Of a stretch of 64,000 bases of DNA, positions 37,881 to 46,798 are shown one piece after another; the stretch's first letter is position 1, and every line of letters begins with the position of its first letter. The notes under the pieces were generated by a model. It saw only the letters and a list, made by a program, of their open reading frames with translations, was not told the DNA's origin and made no database searches. The stretch covers positions 3,906,001 through 3,970,000 of the forward strand of contig NZ_CP095552.1 in assembly GCF_023078355.1 (NCBI RefSeq). Reading direction: 5' to 3'. Position numbers and translations under genes: made by a program. Source of the stretch: Gordonia hongkongensis. Lineage in GTDB: Bacteria > Actinomycetota > Actinomycetes > Mycobacteriales > Mycobacteriaceae.

Positions 37881-39281
37881 GTGGCGCACCTCCCGGTCGT
37901 GGTCGCTGCACTCGTCGCCCTCGTCCTCGCGGTCGCCTTCGTCGCCGTCATCTACCGGCGTCCGCAACGCGGTCTCCTGGTCTTGGCCGCGCTCACCCCC
38001 CTCGACGGTCTCCTCGACATCGCCCCGTTGCCCGGCGTCGCCTCGGCGTGGAAGGAGGGCGTCCTCGCGCTGACGCTGATCTGCGCGGCCAATCGCCGGG
38101 TCCGGCCCGCCGACCGGACGGACCCGCCGTTGCAGCTGCCGTGGTGGCCGGCCGCGGCCGTGCTGGTCGCGTTCGGGGTCGTGTCGGCGCTCTACGTCTA
38201 CGGCCCCATCGGGCTGTACGGCGTCAAGGTCACCTTCTTCTACCTCTTCGTGGTCCTCGCGCTATGGCTGACGCCGTTCGACGCGCTCGACCGCGACCGA
38301 CTGGTCTCGATCATCATGGCGCTCGGGGTGCTCACCACCCTCGTGGGCATCGGCCAGCAGCTCCTGGGTCCGGCGCGGCTGGTCGAACTCGGCTACACCT
38401 TCGGCGAGCAGGTGCGGACGAGCGGTCCGCTGTTCCGGACGTTCAGCACGTTCAATCAGCCCTTCGGTTTCGGACTCTTCGTCATGCTGGCCCTGCTCGT
38501 CGGCGGAGCAGTGGCGCTGTCGGACACCGCCCGCCGGCGCAACCGGTTGTTCCTCGTCTGCTGGCCGGTCATGGCGATCACGATGGCCACGTCGGTGGTG
38601 CGGGCGGCGATCCTCGGCCTCATCGTCGGTGTGATCTGGCTTGCGGCCCTTCGCTTCCGCCGCCTCATCGCCCCGCTGCTCGCAGTCGGGGTCGTCGCCG
38701 TCATCTCGCTGCCGTTCCTGCCGTCGAACATCACCAAGGTGTTCTTCTCGTCGAGCAGCCTGAGTCAGCGCGGCTCCGGGTGGGGTGAGATCTTCGCGAG
38801 CATCTGGGTGCACCCGCTCGGGACCGGCCTGGCGTCGAGCGGATCGGCGGCCGACGCGATGTCGGCGGCCCAGGGCGACACGACGCGGACGATCACCGCC
38901 GGCGCCGGCGGTACCGTGCAGCAGTTGTCGAAGAACTACCAGCCGGACAACTACTACGTGAAGCTGCTCATCGAACTCGGGCCGATCGGGTTGTGGTTGT
39001 TCCTGGCCCTGATCGTGACCGCGATCATCTGGTGCGTGCAGTACTCGCGCCGGATGCCCGACCCGGATGGAGCCCTCGTCCTGGGTGTCAGTGCGTCCAT
39101 GGTCGCGGCGATGGTGGCCTGCCTGGTCGCCACCTACTTCGAGATCTTCCCGCTCGACTTCTACTTCTGGTTACTGTTGGGAGCTGCTGGATGCGCGACG
39201 GCACAACACGAATCACGTACGGTGCGCTTGCACTTCGTCCCGGAGGCAGCGGCGTCCAGACCTACATCCGCGAACTCCTGA
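37881..39281 (+). CDS. O-antigen ligase/polymerase-like membrane protein
   Basis: 466 residues if started at the GTG at 37881 (MAHLPVVVAALVALV); the GTG at 37863 is an alternative. The frame opens at 37782 but without protein-like sequence. About 11 membrane helices and a large periplasmic-type loop (KVFFSSSSLSQRGSGWGEIFASIWVHPLGTGLAS) place it in the Wzy/WaaL O-antigen ligase superfamily. It probably polymerises repeat units. It is the first gene of the polysaccharide cluster, and its last 91 bp overlap the next gene. Confidence 0.82.
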   Translation: MAHLPVVVAALVALVLAVAFVAVIYRRPQRGLLVLAALTPLDGLLDIAPLPGVASAWKEGVLALTLICAANRRVRPADRTDPPLQLPWWPAAAVLVAFGVVSALYVYGPIGLYGVKVTFFYLFVVLALWLTPFDALDRDRLVSIIMALGVLTTLVGIGQQLLGPARLVELGYTFGEQVRTSGPLFRTFSTFNQPFGFGLFVMLALLVGGAVALSDTARRRNRLFLVCWPVMAITMATSVVRAAILGLIVGVIWLAALRFRRLIAPLLAVGVVAVISLPFLPSNITKVFFSSSSLSQRGSGWGEIFASIWVHPLGTGLASSGSAADAMSAAQGDTTRTITAGAGGTVQQLSKNYQPDNYYVKLLIELGPIGLWLFLALIVTAIIWCVQYSRRMPDPDGALVLGVSASMVAAMVACLVATYFEIFPLDFYFWLLLGAAGCATAQHESRTVRLHFVPEAAASRPTSANS

Positions 39282-40270
39282 GGGCACTGCCCGGCCACGT
39301 CGACGGCACCGCCCTGTCCGCAGTCGTGCAGACCGACGCGGTCGGCGAACTGCCCCCGGCGATCACCCCGGTGGAGCGTCCCGTCGCCGACGGTGTCCGA
39401 CGGGCGGTGTTCGGCGTACTCCCCACCCGCTCGGGCGGCGTGTTCCACGGTCTCGACGTCGACCTACCAGTCGCCGGCCCCGCCACCACGGTCGCGACCG
39501 TGCACGACCTGTCGGTGCTCGACATGCCGTCCGCGTCGAGCCGGTTTCGCGCCGCGGGCGAATCCGTACTCGTCCGCACGACCCTCCGTCGGGCCGACGT
39601 GCTGATCGCCGTCTCCGAGTTCACCGCCGAACGAATCCGCGAGACCTGCGGACGGGATGCCCACGTCACCGAACTCGCGCCCGCCGACTGGGCCCGCCCA
39701 CCCGCGCCGGCCGATGTCGAACGGGTTCGGGCGAAATACGATCTGCCGGAACGCTTCGTGATGCAGATCGGCACCGTCGAACCCCGCAAGAACGTCGAAC
39801 TCGTCGCGGCGGTCGCCCGGCGCCTCGACATTCCGTGCGTGCTCGGCGGCGCGGGTTCGACGGGCCCGGGCGCCCCGTCGTCGGCGGTCGGGCTCGGTTA
39901 CGTCGATGTCGGGGACCTGCCGGCGCTCTACGCCGCGGCGACCGTGACCGCCTACGCCTCGTTCTACGAGGGTTACGGCCTTCCGCCCGTCGAGGCGATG
40001 GCCTGTGGCGGTGCCGTCGTCGCGAGCGCGGTGGGCGCGCTTCCCCAGGTCGTGGGTGACGGCGCGACACTGGTGCACGGCCACGACGAGGACGACTGGG
40101 TCCGTGCCCTCGAACCCCTCGTGCGCGACGACTCGGCGCGCACCGAACTCGTCGCCGCCGGCACCTCGGTGGCGTCAGCCCTCAGCTGGGACACCACGGC
40201 CCGCCGGACGGTCGAGGCCTACCGGGCCGGCGGCATCGACATACCCGGTGCGGGGCGCCGTGAGCCCTGA
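39191..40270 (+). CDS. family 4 glycosyltransferase
   Basis: 359 residues from the ATG at 39191, with GGGAG upstream. A GT-B fold is visible: RPGGSGVQTYIRELLRAL at the N-terminus, HDLSVLDMP, MQIGTVEPRKNVELV for the donor-side domain, and the E-x7-E motif in SFYEGYGLPPVEAMACG. It adds one sugar to the lipid-linked repeat unit at the cytoplasmic face. The long 5' overlap with the preceding gene and the overlap with the flippase gene indicate one transcript. Confidence 0.88.
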   Translation: MRDGTTRITYGALALRPGGSGVQTYIRELLRALPGHVDGTALSAVVQTDAVGELPPAITPVERPVADGVRRAVFGVLPTRSGGVFHGLDVDLPVAGPATTVATVHDLSVLDMPSASSRFRAAGESVLVRTTLRRADVLIAVSEFTAERIRETCGRDAHVTELAPADWARPPAPADVERVRAKYDLPERFVMQIGTVEPRKNVELVAAVARRLDIPCVLGGAGSTGPGAPSSAVGLGYVDVGDLPALYAAATVTAYASFYEGYGLPPVEAMACGGAVVASAVGALPQVVGDGATLVHGHDEDDWVRALEPLVRDDSARTELVAAGTSVASALSWDTTARRTVEAYRAGGIDIPGAGRREP

Positions 40271-41918
40271 CGTCACCGGCCCGCTGCCGTCCGATGCGCT
40301 GGTGGATCAGCAGGCCGAAGCCGAGCTGCTGGCCCGCGCGACCGGTGCCGGGAGCGCAGCGGGCGGGCCGAACACCACCGGCGCCGGGAGCGCAGCGAGC
40401 GGGCCGAGAATCACCGGCGCCGGGAGCGCAGCGAGCGGGCCGACGACTGCGCCGGCCGCCGAGCCCGGCGCGCACCCGGCCTCGGATGCGCGGGCCGCCA
40501 CCCGTGCCACCATCGCGATGCTGACCAGTCGCGTGGTCATCGCCGCCCTCGGCTGGGCCGGGAGCGTCCTCATCGCGCGCACCCTGTCCCCGGAGGACTG
40601 GGGCACCTACTCCTTCGTGTTCGCGCTGCTCGGTCTGACCGCGATCTTCACCGACCTCGGGGTCGGCCGGGCGGTGATGGCCCGGCTCATCTCCGACGAC
40701 CCCGACGACGTCGCGAAGACGTCCTCGGCGTTCATCGCCCTGCGGGTGGTGCTCGGCCTTCTCGGCTACCTGATCGCCGTCGCCTACGTGATCGTGCTGC
40801 AGTATCCCGGCGACGTGATCCGCGCGACCGCGATCGCCGGACTCGTCGTCGTGTTCGCCACGCCCGCACAGGCACTCACGGTCATCTTCCAGAGCCGGCA
40901 CCGCCTCCTGCTCACCGCGATCGCCGAGAGCCTGGGCCAGGTTCTGCAGCTGGCGCTGACCATCGCCGCCGTGCTCGTAGCGCCGGCACTGCTGGTGTTC
41001 GTACTCGCCCCGGTCGCGAACGAGATCCTGTCGCTGATCATCAAGGTCGTCGGGATCGCGCGCCGGTCGTCGGGACTGCGGCCGTCGCGGGTCGTCGAAT
41101 GGTCGCGATGGAAACCGATGCTCTCCGATGCCCTTCCGCTCGCACTGGGCCTCGCCCTGACCATCGCGCTGCAGAAGGTCGACGTCCTGCTGCTGAGTCT
41201 GCTCGATTCCCTCGACGCGGTCGGCATCTACAGCATCGGGTACAAGTTCTCCGACATCATGGACACCTTCATCCTGGCCGCGATCGGACCCGTCAGCACC
41301 CTGCTGGTCGCCGCCTGGCCCGACCAGTCGGCGGTCCTGCGCCAGCGGTGCCGGAGTGCGGCGGTGGTGTTCGCCGCGGGCGGTGCCGTGGCCGTGGCCG
41401 CCTTCTGGCCGAGCGCCGGCCCGATCATCGGACTCCTGTACGGCGACCGGTTCGTCGTCGGGGCCGACGCCGCGCGGCTGCTCGTTCTGGGCGCGGCGCT
41501 CACCGCCTTCATCGTGCTAGGCATCTTCCTGCTCGCGGCGACCGGTCGGGCGAATCGCTACCCGTGGATCGCGGTCGGCGGCCTGGCACTCAACGTGGTG
41601 CTCAACCTGATCCTGATCCCGCGGTACTCCTATGACGGGGCCGCCTTCTCCACCGTCATCACCTTCGCCCTCGCGGTGGTGGCACTGTGGGTAGTCATCG
41701 GTCGGACGCTGCCCATCACGGGTCTGCTCCCACTCGGCGCACTCACCACGTTGACCCTGTTGACGGTGGCGGCGTGCGCCATCGGGGTCTGGCTCGCAGA
41801 TTCGGTTCCCTGGCCGGTCATCTCGGCCGGTACCGCACTGATCGTCGCCGGACCCGCGGTACTGCTCACCCGGGCGGTGACCACGCCGCCCGGACGACAC
41901 ACGAAGGTGGTCCGATGA
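40260..41918 (+). CDS. polysaccharide flippase (Wzx/MATE-type oligosaccharide exporter)
   Basis: 552 residues from the GTG at 40260, overlapping the glycosyltransferase stop. The first 80 residues are an unusual cytoplasmic leader that contains three 12-residue repeats (TGAGSAASGP pattern). About 14 membrane helices follow (TRVVIAALGWAGSVLIARTL, FTDLGVGRAVMARLI, and others), typical of the RfbX/polysaccharide biosynthesis protein family. It should move lipid-linked repeat units across the membrane for polymerisation. Confidence 0.88.
   Translation: MSPDVTGPLPSDALVDQQAEAELLARATGAGSAAGGPNTTGAGSAASGPRITGAGSAASGPTTAPAAEPGAHPASDARAATRATIAMLTSRVVIAALGWAGSVLIARTLSPEDWGTYSFVFALLGLTAIFTDLGVGRAVMARLISDDPDDVAKTSSAFIALRVVLGLLGYLIAVAYVIVLQYPGDVIRATAIAGLVVVFATPAQALTVIFQSRHRLLLTAIAESLGQVLQLALTIAAVLVAPALLVFVLAPVANEILSLIIKVVGIARRSSGLRPSRVVEWSRWKPMLSDALPLALGLALTIALQKVDVLLLSLLDSLDAVGIYSIGYKFSDIMDTFILAAIGPVSTLLVAAWPDQSAVLRQRCRSAAVVFAAGGAVAVAAFWPSAGPIIGLLYGDRFVVGADAARLLVLGAALTAFIVLGIFLLAATGRANRYPWIAVGGLALNVVLNLILIPRYSYDGAAFSTVITFALAVVALWVVIGRTLPITGLLPLGALTTLTLLTVAACAIGVWLADSVPWPVISAGTALIVAGPAVLLTRAVTTPPGRHTKVVR
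40341..40448. repeat. 36-bp in-frame tandem repeat, three copies, in the flippase leader
   Basis: Units at 40341-40376, 40377-40412 and 40413-40448 share GCCGGGAGCGCAGCG and GGGCCG. They encode TGAGSAAGGPNT, TGAGSAASGPRI and TGAGSAASGPTT. The periodicity is exact and keeps the frame. The array lies in the N-terminal leader of the flippase, before its first membrane helix. Confidence 0.9.
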
Positions 41919-43012
41919 CCGATTCCGAGCACCCGTGCACGATCGTCTTCGTCGCGCACACCGGCCAGGTCTCCGGGGCGGAGAAGGTGATGCTCGATCT
42001 GATCGACGTCGCGCTCGAGCGCGGCCACCCGGTGCGGGTCGTCAGTCCCGACGGCCCCCTGGTGGGACGACTCCCGGTCCCGGTCGACCATGTGTCCATC
42101 CCGCCGCTCGGCCTGAGCGGCGAGCGCGGTGTGGCGCGCCTCGCGGGTGCCGGTCGCCTCCTGCTCGACTGGGTACGCGCTGGTCGCACCCTGCGCCGGG
42201 TGACACGTCGGTCCGACACCTCGACGATCGTCAACTCCTTGTTCGCACTCCCCGCCGTACGCGTCGCGCAACCGACGGGCCGCGTCTCCTGGCTCGTGCA
42301 CGACACCCTGACGTCGGGGCGGCAGCGCGCCGTCATCCGCGTCAGCGCACCCGTGATCCGGCGCGCCGTGGCGGTGTCGGAGGCGACGTCGGTCCCCCTC
42401 GCGGACCTCGGTCTGCCGGTCGTCGTGGCCCACAACGGAGTCACCTGGCCGGTCCCCGCGCTGCCCACCGGGCTCCACGACCCACCGGTCGTCGGGATGC
42501 TGGCTCTGCTCACCCCCTGGAAGGGGCACATCGTCGCGCTCGACGCGGTCGCCGGTCTGCCGGACGTCGAACTGGAGTTCGCCGGGGGCTCCTTCCCCGG
42601 GGACGCCGATCACGTTGCCGCACTGCATGCCCGGGCCGCCAGACCGGACCTCGCCGGACGCGTCCGGTTCCTCGGGCACACCGATCTCCGCGCCGCCCTG
42701 GAGCGGTGGGATGTCGTGCTCTCGGCGAGTGTGACGCCCGAGGCCGGACCGCTCTCGGTCCTCGAGGCGATGGCCTACGGCACACCGGTCATCGGCACGG
42801 ATCACGGCGGCACCACCGAGTTCCTACGGGACGGCGCCGGAGTCCTCGTCCCGCCGTCGGATCCCGCCGCGCTGGCCGCGGCGATCAGCCGCGTCCTCGA
42901 CGACGCCGACCTGCGCCGTTCGCTGACCGCGGAGGCGCGTCGTCGGATCGCGGACGGACACGACAAGTCGGCGACCCTACCGCGTATGCTCGACGAGTTG
43001 TTGTCCGGCTGA
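41915..43012 (+). CDS. family 4 glycosyltransferase
   Basis: 365 residues from the ATG at 41915 (overlap with the flippase stop). GT-B fold with HTGQVSGAEKVMLDLIDVAL near the start, VAHNGV, LTPWKGHIVALDAV in place of the usual GRL motif, and the E-x7-E segment SVTPEAGPLSVLEAMAYGTPVIG. It acts in repeat-unit assembly; donor and acceptor are unknown. Confidence 0.88.
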   Translation: MTDSEHPCTIVFVAHTGQVSGAEKVMLDLIDVALERGHPVRVVSPDGPLVGRLPVPVDHVSIPPLGLSGERGVARLAGAGRLLLDWVRAGRTLRRVTRRSDTSTIVNSLFALPAVRVAQPTGRVSWLVHDTLTSGRQRAVIRVSAPVIRRAVAVSEATSVPLADLGLPVVVAHNGVTWPVPALPTGLHDPPVVGMLALLTPWKGHIVALDAVAGLPDVELEFAGGSFPGDADHVAALHARAARPDLAGRVRFLGHTDLRAALERWDVVLSASVTPEAGPLSVLEAMAYGTPVIGTDHGGTTEFLRDGAGVLVPPSDPAALAAAISRVLDDADLRRSLTAEARRRIADGHDKSATLPRMLDELLSG

Positions 43013-43074
43013 GGAGAAGTCCACCGCCGGCACCTGCCGCGCGCGATGCGCGTCTCGTCAGATAGGCACCATCC

Positions 43075-44166
43075 ATGACACGGTCCCTGCACGGTCGGGC
43101 CACCCGGTCGGCCCTCGCATACGTGTGCATCCTCGTCGCAACCCTCGCCGCGATCGTATGGGTCCGCAGCGACGCGCATTCGGCGCCGGCTGCGTGCTCA
43201 CTCGCCAACGGCGAGAACAAGGTCGCGGCGTCGCCGGGTGCCTCGTTGCTCGGTGCGTCCGATGAGGACCTCAATCGGGAGCTGTCGGTCGCCCAGGACC
43301 TCGGTATGTGGGCGGTGCGACTCGACGTGGACTGGTCGGTCGTCGAACCCCGGCGCGGACAACGGAACTGGGCGCCCATCGACCGGGTGGTCAACGCCGT
43401 GGTCGCCCACGGGATGTGTCCGCTGGGGCTGGTGACCTACACACCGCTGTGGGCGGCACGCGCGTCCGACTTCCCGCGCAACAGCCACTACCGGCCCGCC
43501 GACCCCAACGTCTTCGCATCCTTTGCCGCGGCCGCGGCGCAACGGTACGCCGAATCGATCGCGGTCTGGGAGATCTGGAACGAGCCCAACCTGGCGAACT
43601 ACTGGCTGCCGAGGGCGAACTCGGCCGAGTACGGCCGCCTGCTCGCTGCGTCCTACGCGGCCGTCAAACGCGCGGTCCCCGGCGTCGCGGTGATCTCCGG
43701 AGGGCTCGCACCCGGCACCGACAACGGCCGCGACATCGCACCGCTGACCTTCGTGCGCAATCTGTATCAGGGCGGATTCAACCGCTCGCTGGACGCACTC
43801 GGCGTGCATCCCTACACCTATCCGGCTCTGCCCAACGACCCCGCCGCGGCATCGTGGAGCACCGCGGCACGGATGTGGGACATGCGCGACGTGATGGTCG
43901 CCGCGGGCGACGGCGACAAGAAGATCTGGATGACCGAGTTCGGCGCACCGACCGGAACCGGCACGAACGCCGTCACCGAGGAGGTCCAGGCACAGAGCAT
44001 CGCGATAGCCATCGGCGCCCAGAGCGACGCGCCCTGGCTCGGACCGCTGTTCGTGTACTCGCTGCGAGACGCCGGCACCGACCCGAACAATCTCGAGCAC
44101 AACTTCGGCCTGGTGCGCCGCGACTGGTCACCGAAGCAGGCGTACTCGATGCTCGCCTCGCGGTGA
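43075..44166 (+). CDS. secreted GH-A clan glycoside hydrolase (GH39/GH5-like)
   Basis: 363 residues. An N-terminal hydrophobic segment (SALAYVCILVATLAAIVWV) serves as signal peptide or anchor. The (beta/alpha)8 fold is supported by the acid/base motif IWNEPNLANYW near residue 169 and the nucleophile Glu in KIWMTEFGAP near residue 285, and by VHPYTYP between them. Comparable enzymes inside exopolysaccharide loci, such as PslG of Pseudomonas, trim the polymer during export. That role is inferred here from context. Confidence 0.82.
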   Translation: MTRSLHGRATRSALAYVCILVATLAAIVWVRSDAHSAPAACSLANGENKVAASPGASLLGASDEDLNRELSVAQDLGMWAVRLDVDWSVVEPRRGQRNWAPIDRVVNAVVAHGMCPLGLVTYTPLWAARASDFPRNSHYRPADPNVFASFAAAAAQRYAESIAVWEIWNEPNLANYWLPRANSAEYGRLLAASYAAVKRAVPGVAVISGGLAPGTDNGRDIAPLTFVRNLYQGGFNRSLDALGVHPYTYPALPNDPAAASWSTAARMWDMRDVMVAAGDGDKKIWMTEFGAPTGTGTNAVTEEVQAQSIAIAIGAQSDAPWLGPLFVYSLRDAGTDPNNLEHNFGLVRRDWSPKQAYSMLASR

Positions 44167-44310
44167 CCTCCGAAATCGTTTCTCGCACACGCCACGCCCG
44201 CCGGTGCCGACCACGATTGCCCGCTTCCTTCGTTATGGTGAACTGACAGCTGATCGACACTGCAATGTCCGGGGATGGTCGGGGGGCATCCGACACCACA
44301 GGAGTTAGGC

Positions 44311-45702
44311 GTGACCTCCAGCTTCGATGCCGCCGGGCGACGTGATGCGCCGCCCTCGGTCGACCTGTTCGGGCACTTCGGTGATCTCTTCCGTGTCGCC
44401 GTCCCCGCGATCCTGATCGGCATCCTCGTCGGCGCCTCGGTGTTCGCGCTGCGGACCGCATTGGTCCCGAAGGAGTACTCGGCCACGGTCGTCACCGAGA
44501 TCACGCCGGCCGGCACGATCATTCCGGGCGACGCCTTCGTCGAACAGTTGCGTGCCCCGTTCGTGGCGCTGTCCACCGACGAGAACGTCCTGCAACAGGT
44601 GCTCACCCAGGTCGACACCGGATGGACGACAAGCGAGTTGAGCTCGCACGTCACCACGACTCCGGGAACGGCTCCCACACTGATGGACTTCACCGCCACG
44701 GCGCCGACGAGTACCCAGGCCGAAGACGTCGCCCGCGCGATGGTCACCGCCATCTCCGCCGCGTCGCTGTCCACCCATGCCCGCGACATCACCCGGCAGA
44801 TCGATCAACTGCGTGCGCAGGTGACCGCCGAGCGCGTCCGCAACCGCGCACTGCCCGACCGCAGCGAGGCGAAGGTCGAATCCGATGCGACCCTCGCCGA
44901 TCTCGACTCCCAGCTCACCCGGTTGCAGAACTCGTCGTCGGACACGCTCACCATCCTCGCGGCACCGTCGGCGAGCGAGGTGCCTGTCAGCCCCAAACCG
45001 GCCCAGGAGGGTGCGGTCGCCGGCATCGCCGCGACGATCATCGCGGCGGAGCTGCTCGCACTGCTCCGTGGGCGGGTCGGCCGGAAACCGAACCCGATCT
45101 GGGCCCGCCGCGCGGCGCACCGGTACGGCGCGGAGCTCACCTACGGACAGCGGGGCGAGCCGGCGCTGCCGGCGAATCTGCTGCCCGCGTTCGCGCAACG
45201 CCATCGCCGCGCCCAGGTCGCGCTGATCCTCACCGGCGACCACATCGACGCCGCTCGCGCGATCGACGACATCCGTCACCCGGAGGACGACGCGACCACC
45301 GGGCACCGTCTGCGCATCGTCCGGTTCCCTCTCGCCGAGCCCTGGTGGCAGAGCGTCGATCCCGGGGACGTCGCGCTCGCGGCTGTGGTCGTCTCGTCTG
45401 CTGGACGTGATCGCAAGGCGGCCGACCGGGCGCTGTCCCAGCTCGCGACCATCGGGTCGACCCGTCATCTGATCGTGCAGCGCACGGGGAAGCAGCCTTC
45501 CGCGCCTGCCCTGTCCACCGCCGCGGACCCGGTCCCCGACAATCGTGCCGGGGGCGAAAGTGCCGGGGCCACAGCCGCATCGAGAGCCGAGGTTGCCACA
45601 CCCATGACACCCCAGCCGCCGTCTGACGATCGACGAGGCGCGACACTCGATTCCGACCGGTTCCGAACCGCGCCGGGAGATGTGGGCAGCAATGCCCGGT
45701 GA
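44311..45702 (+). CDS. Wzz/chain-length-determinant-like protein with degenerate kinase-like C-terminus
   Basis: 463 residues from the GTG at 44311 (AGGAG 8 bases upstream). Two membrane helices bracket the periplasmic part: VAVPAILIGILVGASVFAL near residue 35 and AVAGIAATIIAAELLALL near residue 245. In between are EYSATVVTEITP and a coiled region (ITRQIDQLRAQVTAERVRN). The cytoplasmic tail (about 270-395) follows the layout of a BY-kinase, but no Walker A motif is visible (VALILTGDHIDAARAID at that place). It likely controls chain length and export. Confidence 0.75.
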   Translation: MTSSFDAAGRRDAPPSVDLFGHFGDLFRVAVPAILIGILVGASVFALRTALVPKEYSATVVTEITPAGTIIPGDAFVEQLRAPFVALSTDENVLQQVLTQVDTGWTTSELSSHVTTTPGTAPTLMDFTATAPTSTQAEDVARAMVTAISAASLSTHARDITRQIDQLRAQVTAERVRNRALPDRSEAKVESDATLADLDSQLTRLQNSSSDTLTILAAPSASEVPVSPKPAQEGAVAGIAATIIAAELLALLRGRVGRKPNPIWARRAAHRYGAELTYGQRGEPALPANLLPAFAQRHRRAQVALILTGDHIDAARAIDDIRHPEDDATTGHRLRIVRFPLAEPWWQSVDPGDVALAAVVVSSAGRDRKAADRALSQLATIGSTRHLIVQRTGKQPSAPALSTAADPVPDNRAGGESAGATAASRAEVATPMTPQPPSDDRRGATLDSDRFRTAPGDVGSNAR

Positions 45703-46798
45703 CCGCGTCGCCGTCGTCCACGAACGACTCACGGAGATCGCCGGGTCCGAGCACGTCGTCGAACAACTCGCCGCGACGTGGCCGACGGTCGAGGTACACG
45801 CGCCGATCTCACGGACCGAGGGGGTACCGGCCGGATTGGCCGAGCCGCCGATCACCTCGTCGCTCAATCGCGCCTACCGCCTGCTCGGCGAACGCAGCTA
45901 CGCCCCGTTGCTCCCGCTGATGCCACTGGCATTCCGGCGGATGCCGCTGCGGGATGCCGACGCGGTCGTGACCAGCCATCACGCCTTCGCCACCCAGGCG
46001 GTGCACGCGACCGACGCGCCGGTCATCGCCTACGTACACAGTCCGGCCCGCTGGGCATGGGATCCGTCGCTGCGCGCGGGCGAGGGCGGCGGGGCAGCCG
46101 GCGCCGCGATCCTGTCGGCGCTGTCGGTGGTCGCCCGGCGCTGCGAAGTCGGCGCCGCGCCCCGTCTGCACACCGTCGTCGCGAACTCCTCGGCCGTCGC
46201 CGAGCGCATCCGCGAGCACTGGGGACGTGAGTCGGTCGTCGTGCACCCGCCGGTGGACCTCGACGGCTTCACACCGGATCCCGCGGTGCCCCGTGAGGAC
46301 TTCTACCTCCTCGCCGGACGACTCGTCCCGTACAAGCGACCCGACCTCGCGATCGCGGCGGCCGCCCGCGCCGACGTCCGGCTCGTGGTCGCGGGAGACG
46401 GACGGGCCATGCCGCAGTGTCGCGAGCTCGCCGGCCCGAAGACGACGTTCCTCGGCCGCGTCCCCCACGACACCCTGCTGAACCTGCATCGCAGCGCCCG
46501 CGCGGTCCTGATGCCCGGGATCGAGGACTTCGGCATCGTGCCCGTCGAGGCGATGGCCACCGGCACGCCCGTCATCGCGCTCGGTGAAGGCGGCGCCCTC
46601 GACACCGTCGTACCCGGATCGACCGGTCTGCTGATCGAACCGGGGACCGACGACGAGATCGTCGAGCGGCTGGCCGCGTCGTTGCGCGACTTCGCCGTCG
46701 ACGACTACGACCGATCCGAGATCCGCGCCTGGGCCGAGCGCTTCCGGCGCGAACGGTTCCGCGACGAGATGCGCGAGGTCGTCGATGCCGCGCTCTGA
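45692..46798 (+). CDS. family 4 glycosyltransferase
   Basis: 368 residues from the ATG at 45692, overlapping the previous stop; an in-frame ATG at 45680 is the alternative. It starts DRVAVVHERLTEIAGSEHVV. VHSPARWAWDPSLR, LLAGRLVPYKRPDLAIAA and the E-x7-E motif GIEDFGIVPVEAMATGTPVI identify a GT4 enzyme resembling mannosyltransferases of the WcaI/WbaZ kind. Its end overlaps the acyltransferase gene by 14 bp. Confidence 0.88.
   Translation: MPGDRVAVVHERLTEIAGSEHVVEQLAATWPTVEVHAPISRTEGVPAGLAEPPITSSLNRAYRLLGERSYAPLLPLMPLAFRRMPLRDADAVVTSHHAFATQAVHATDAPVIAYVHSPARWAWDPSLRAGEGGGAAGAAILSALSVVARRCEVGAAPRLHTVVANSSAVAERIREHWGRESVVVHPPVDLDGFTPDPAVPREDFYLLAGRLVPYKRPDLAIAAAARADVRLVVAGDGRAMPQCRELAGPKTTFLGRVPHDTLLNLHRSARAVLMPGIEDFGIVPVEAMATGTPVIALGEGGALDTVVPGSTGLLIEPGTDDEIVERLAASLRDFAVDDYDRSEIRAWAERFRRERFRDEMREVVDAAL

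Noticed and set aside
40341..40448. Possible CRISPR-like array
   Set aside because: Units are contiguous, in frame and without unique spacers; it is a coding tandem repeat.
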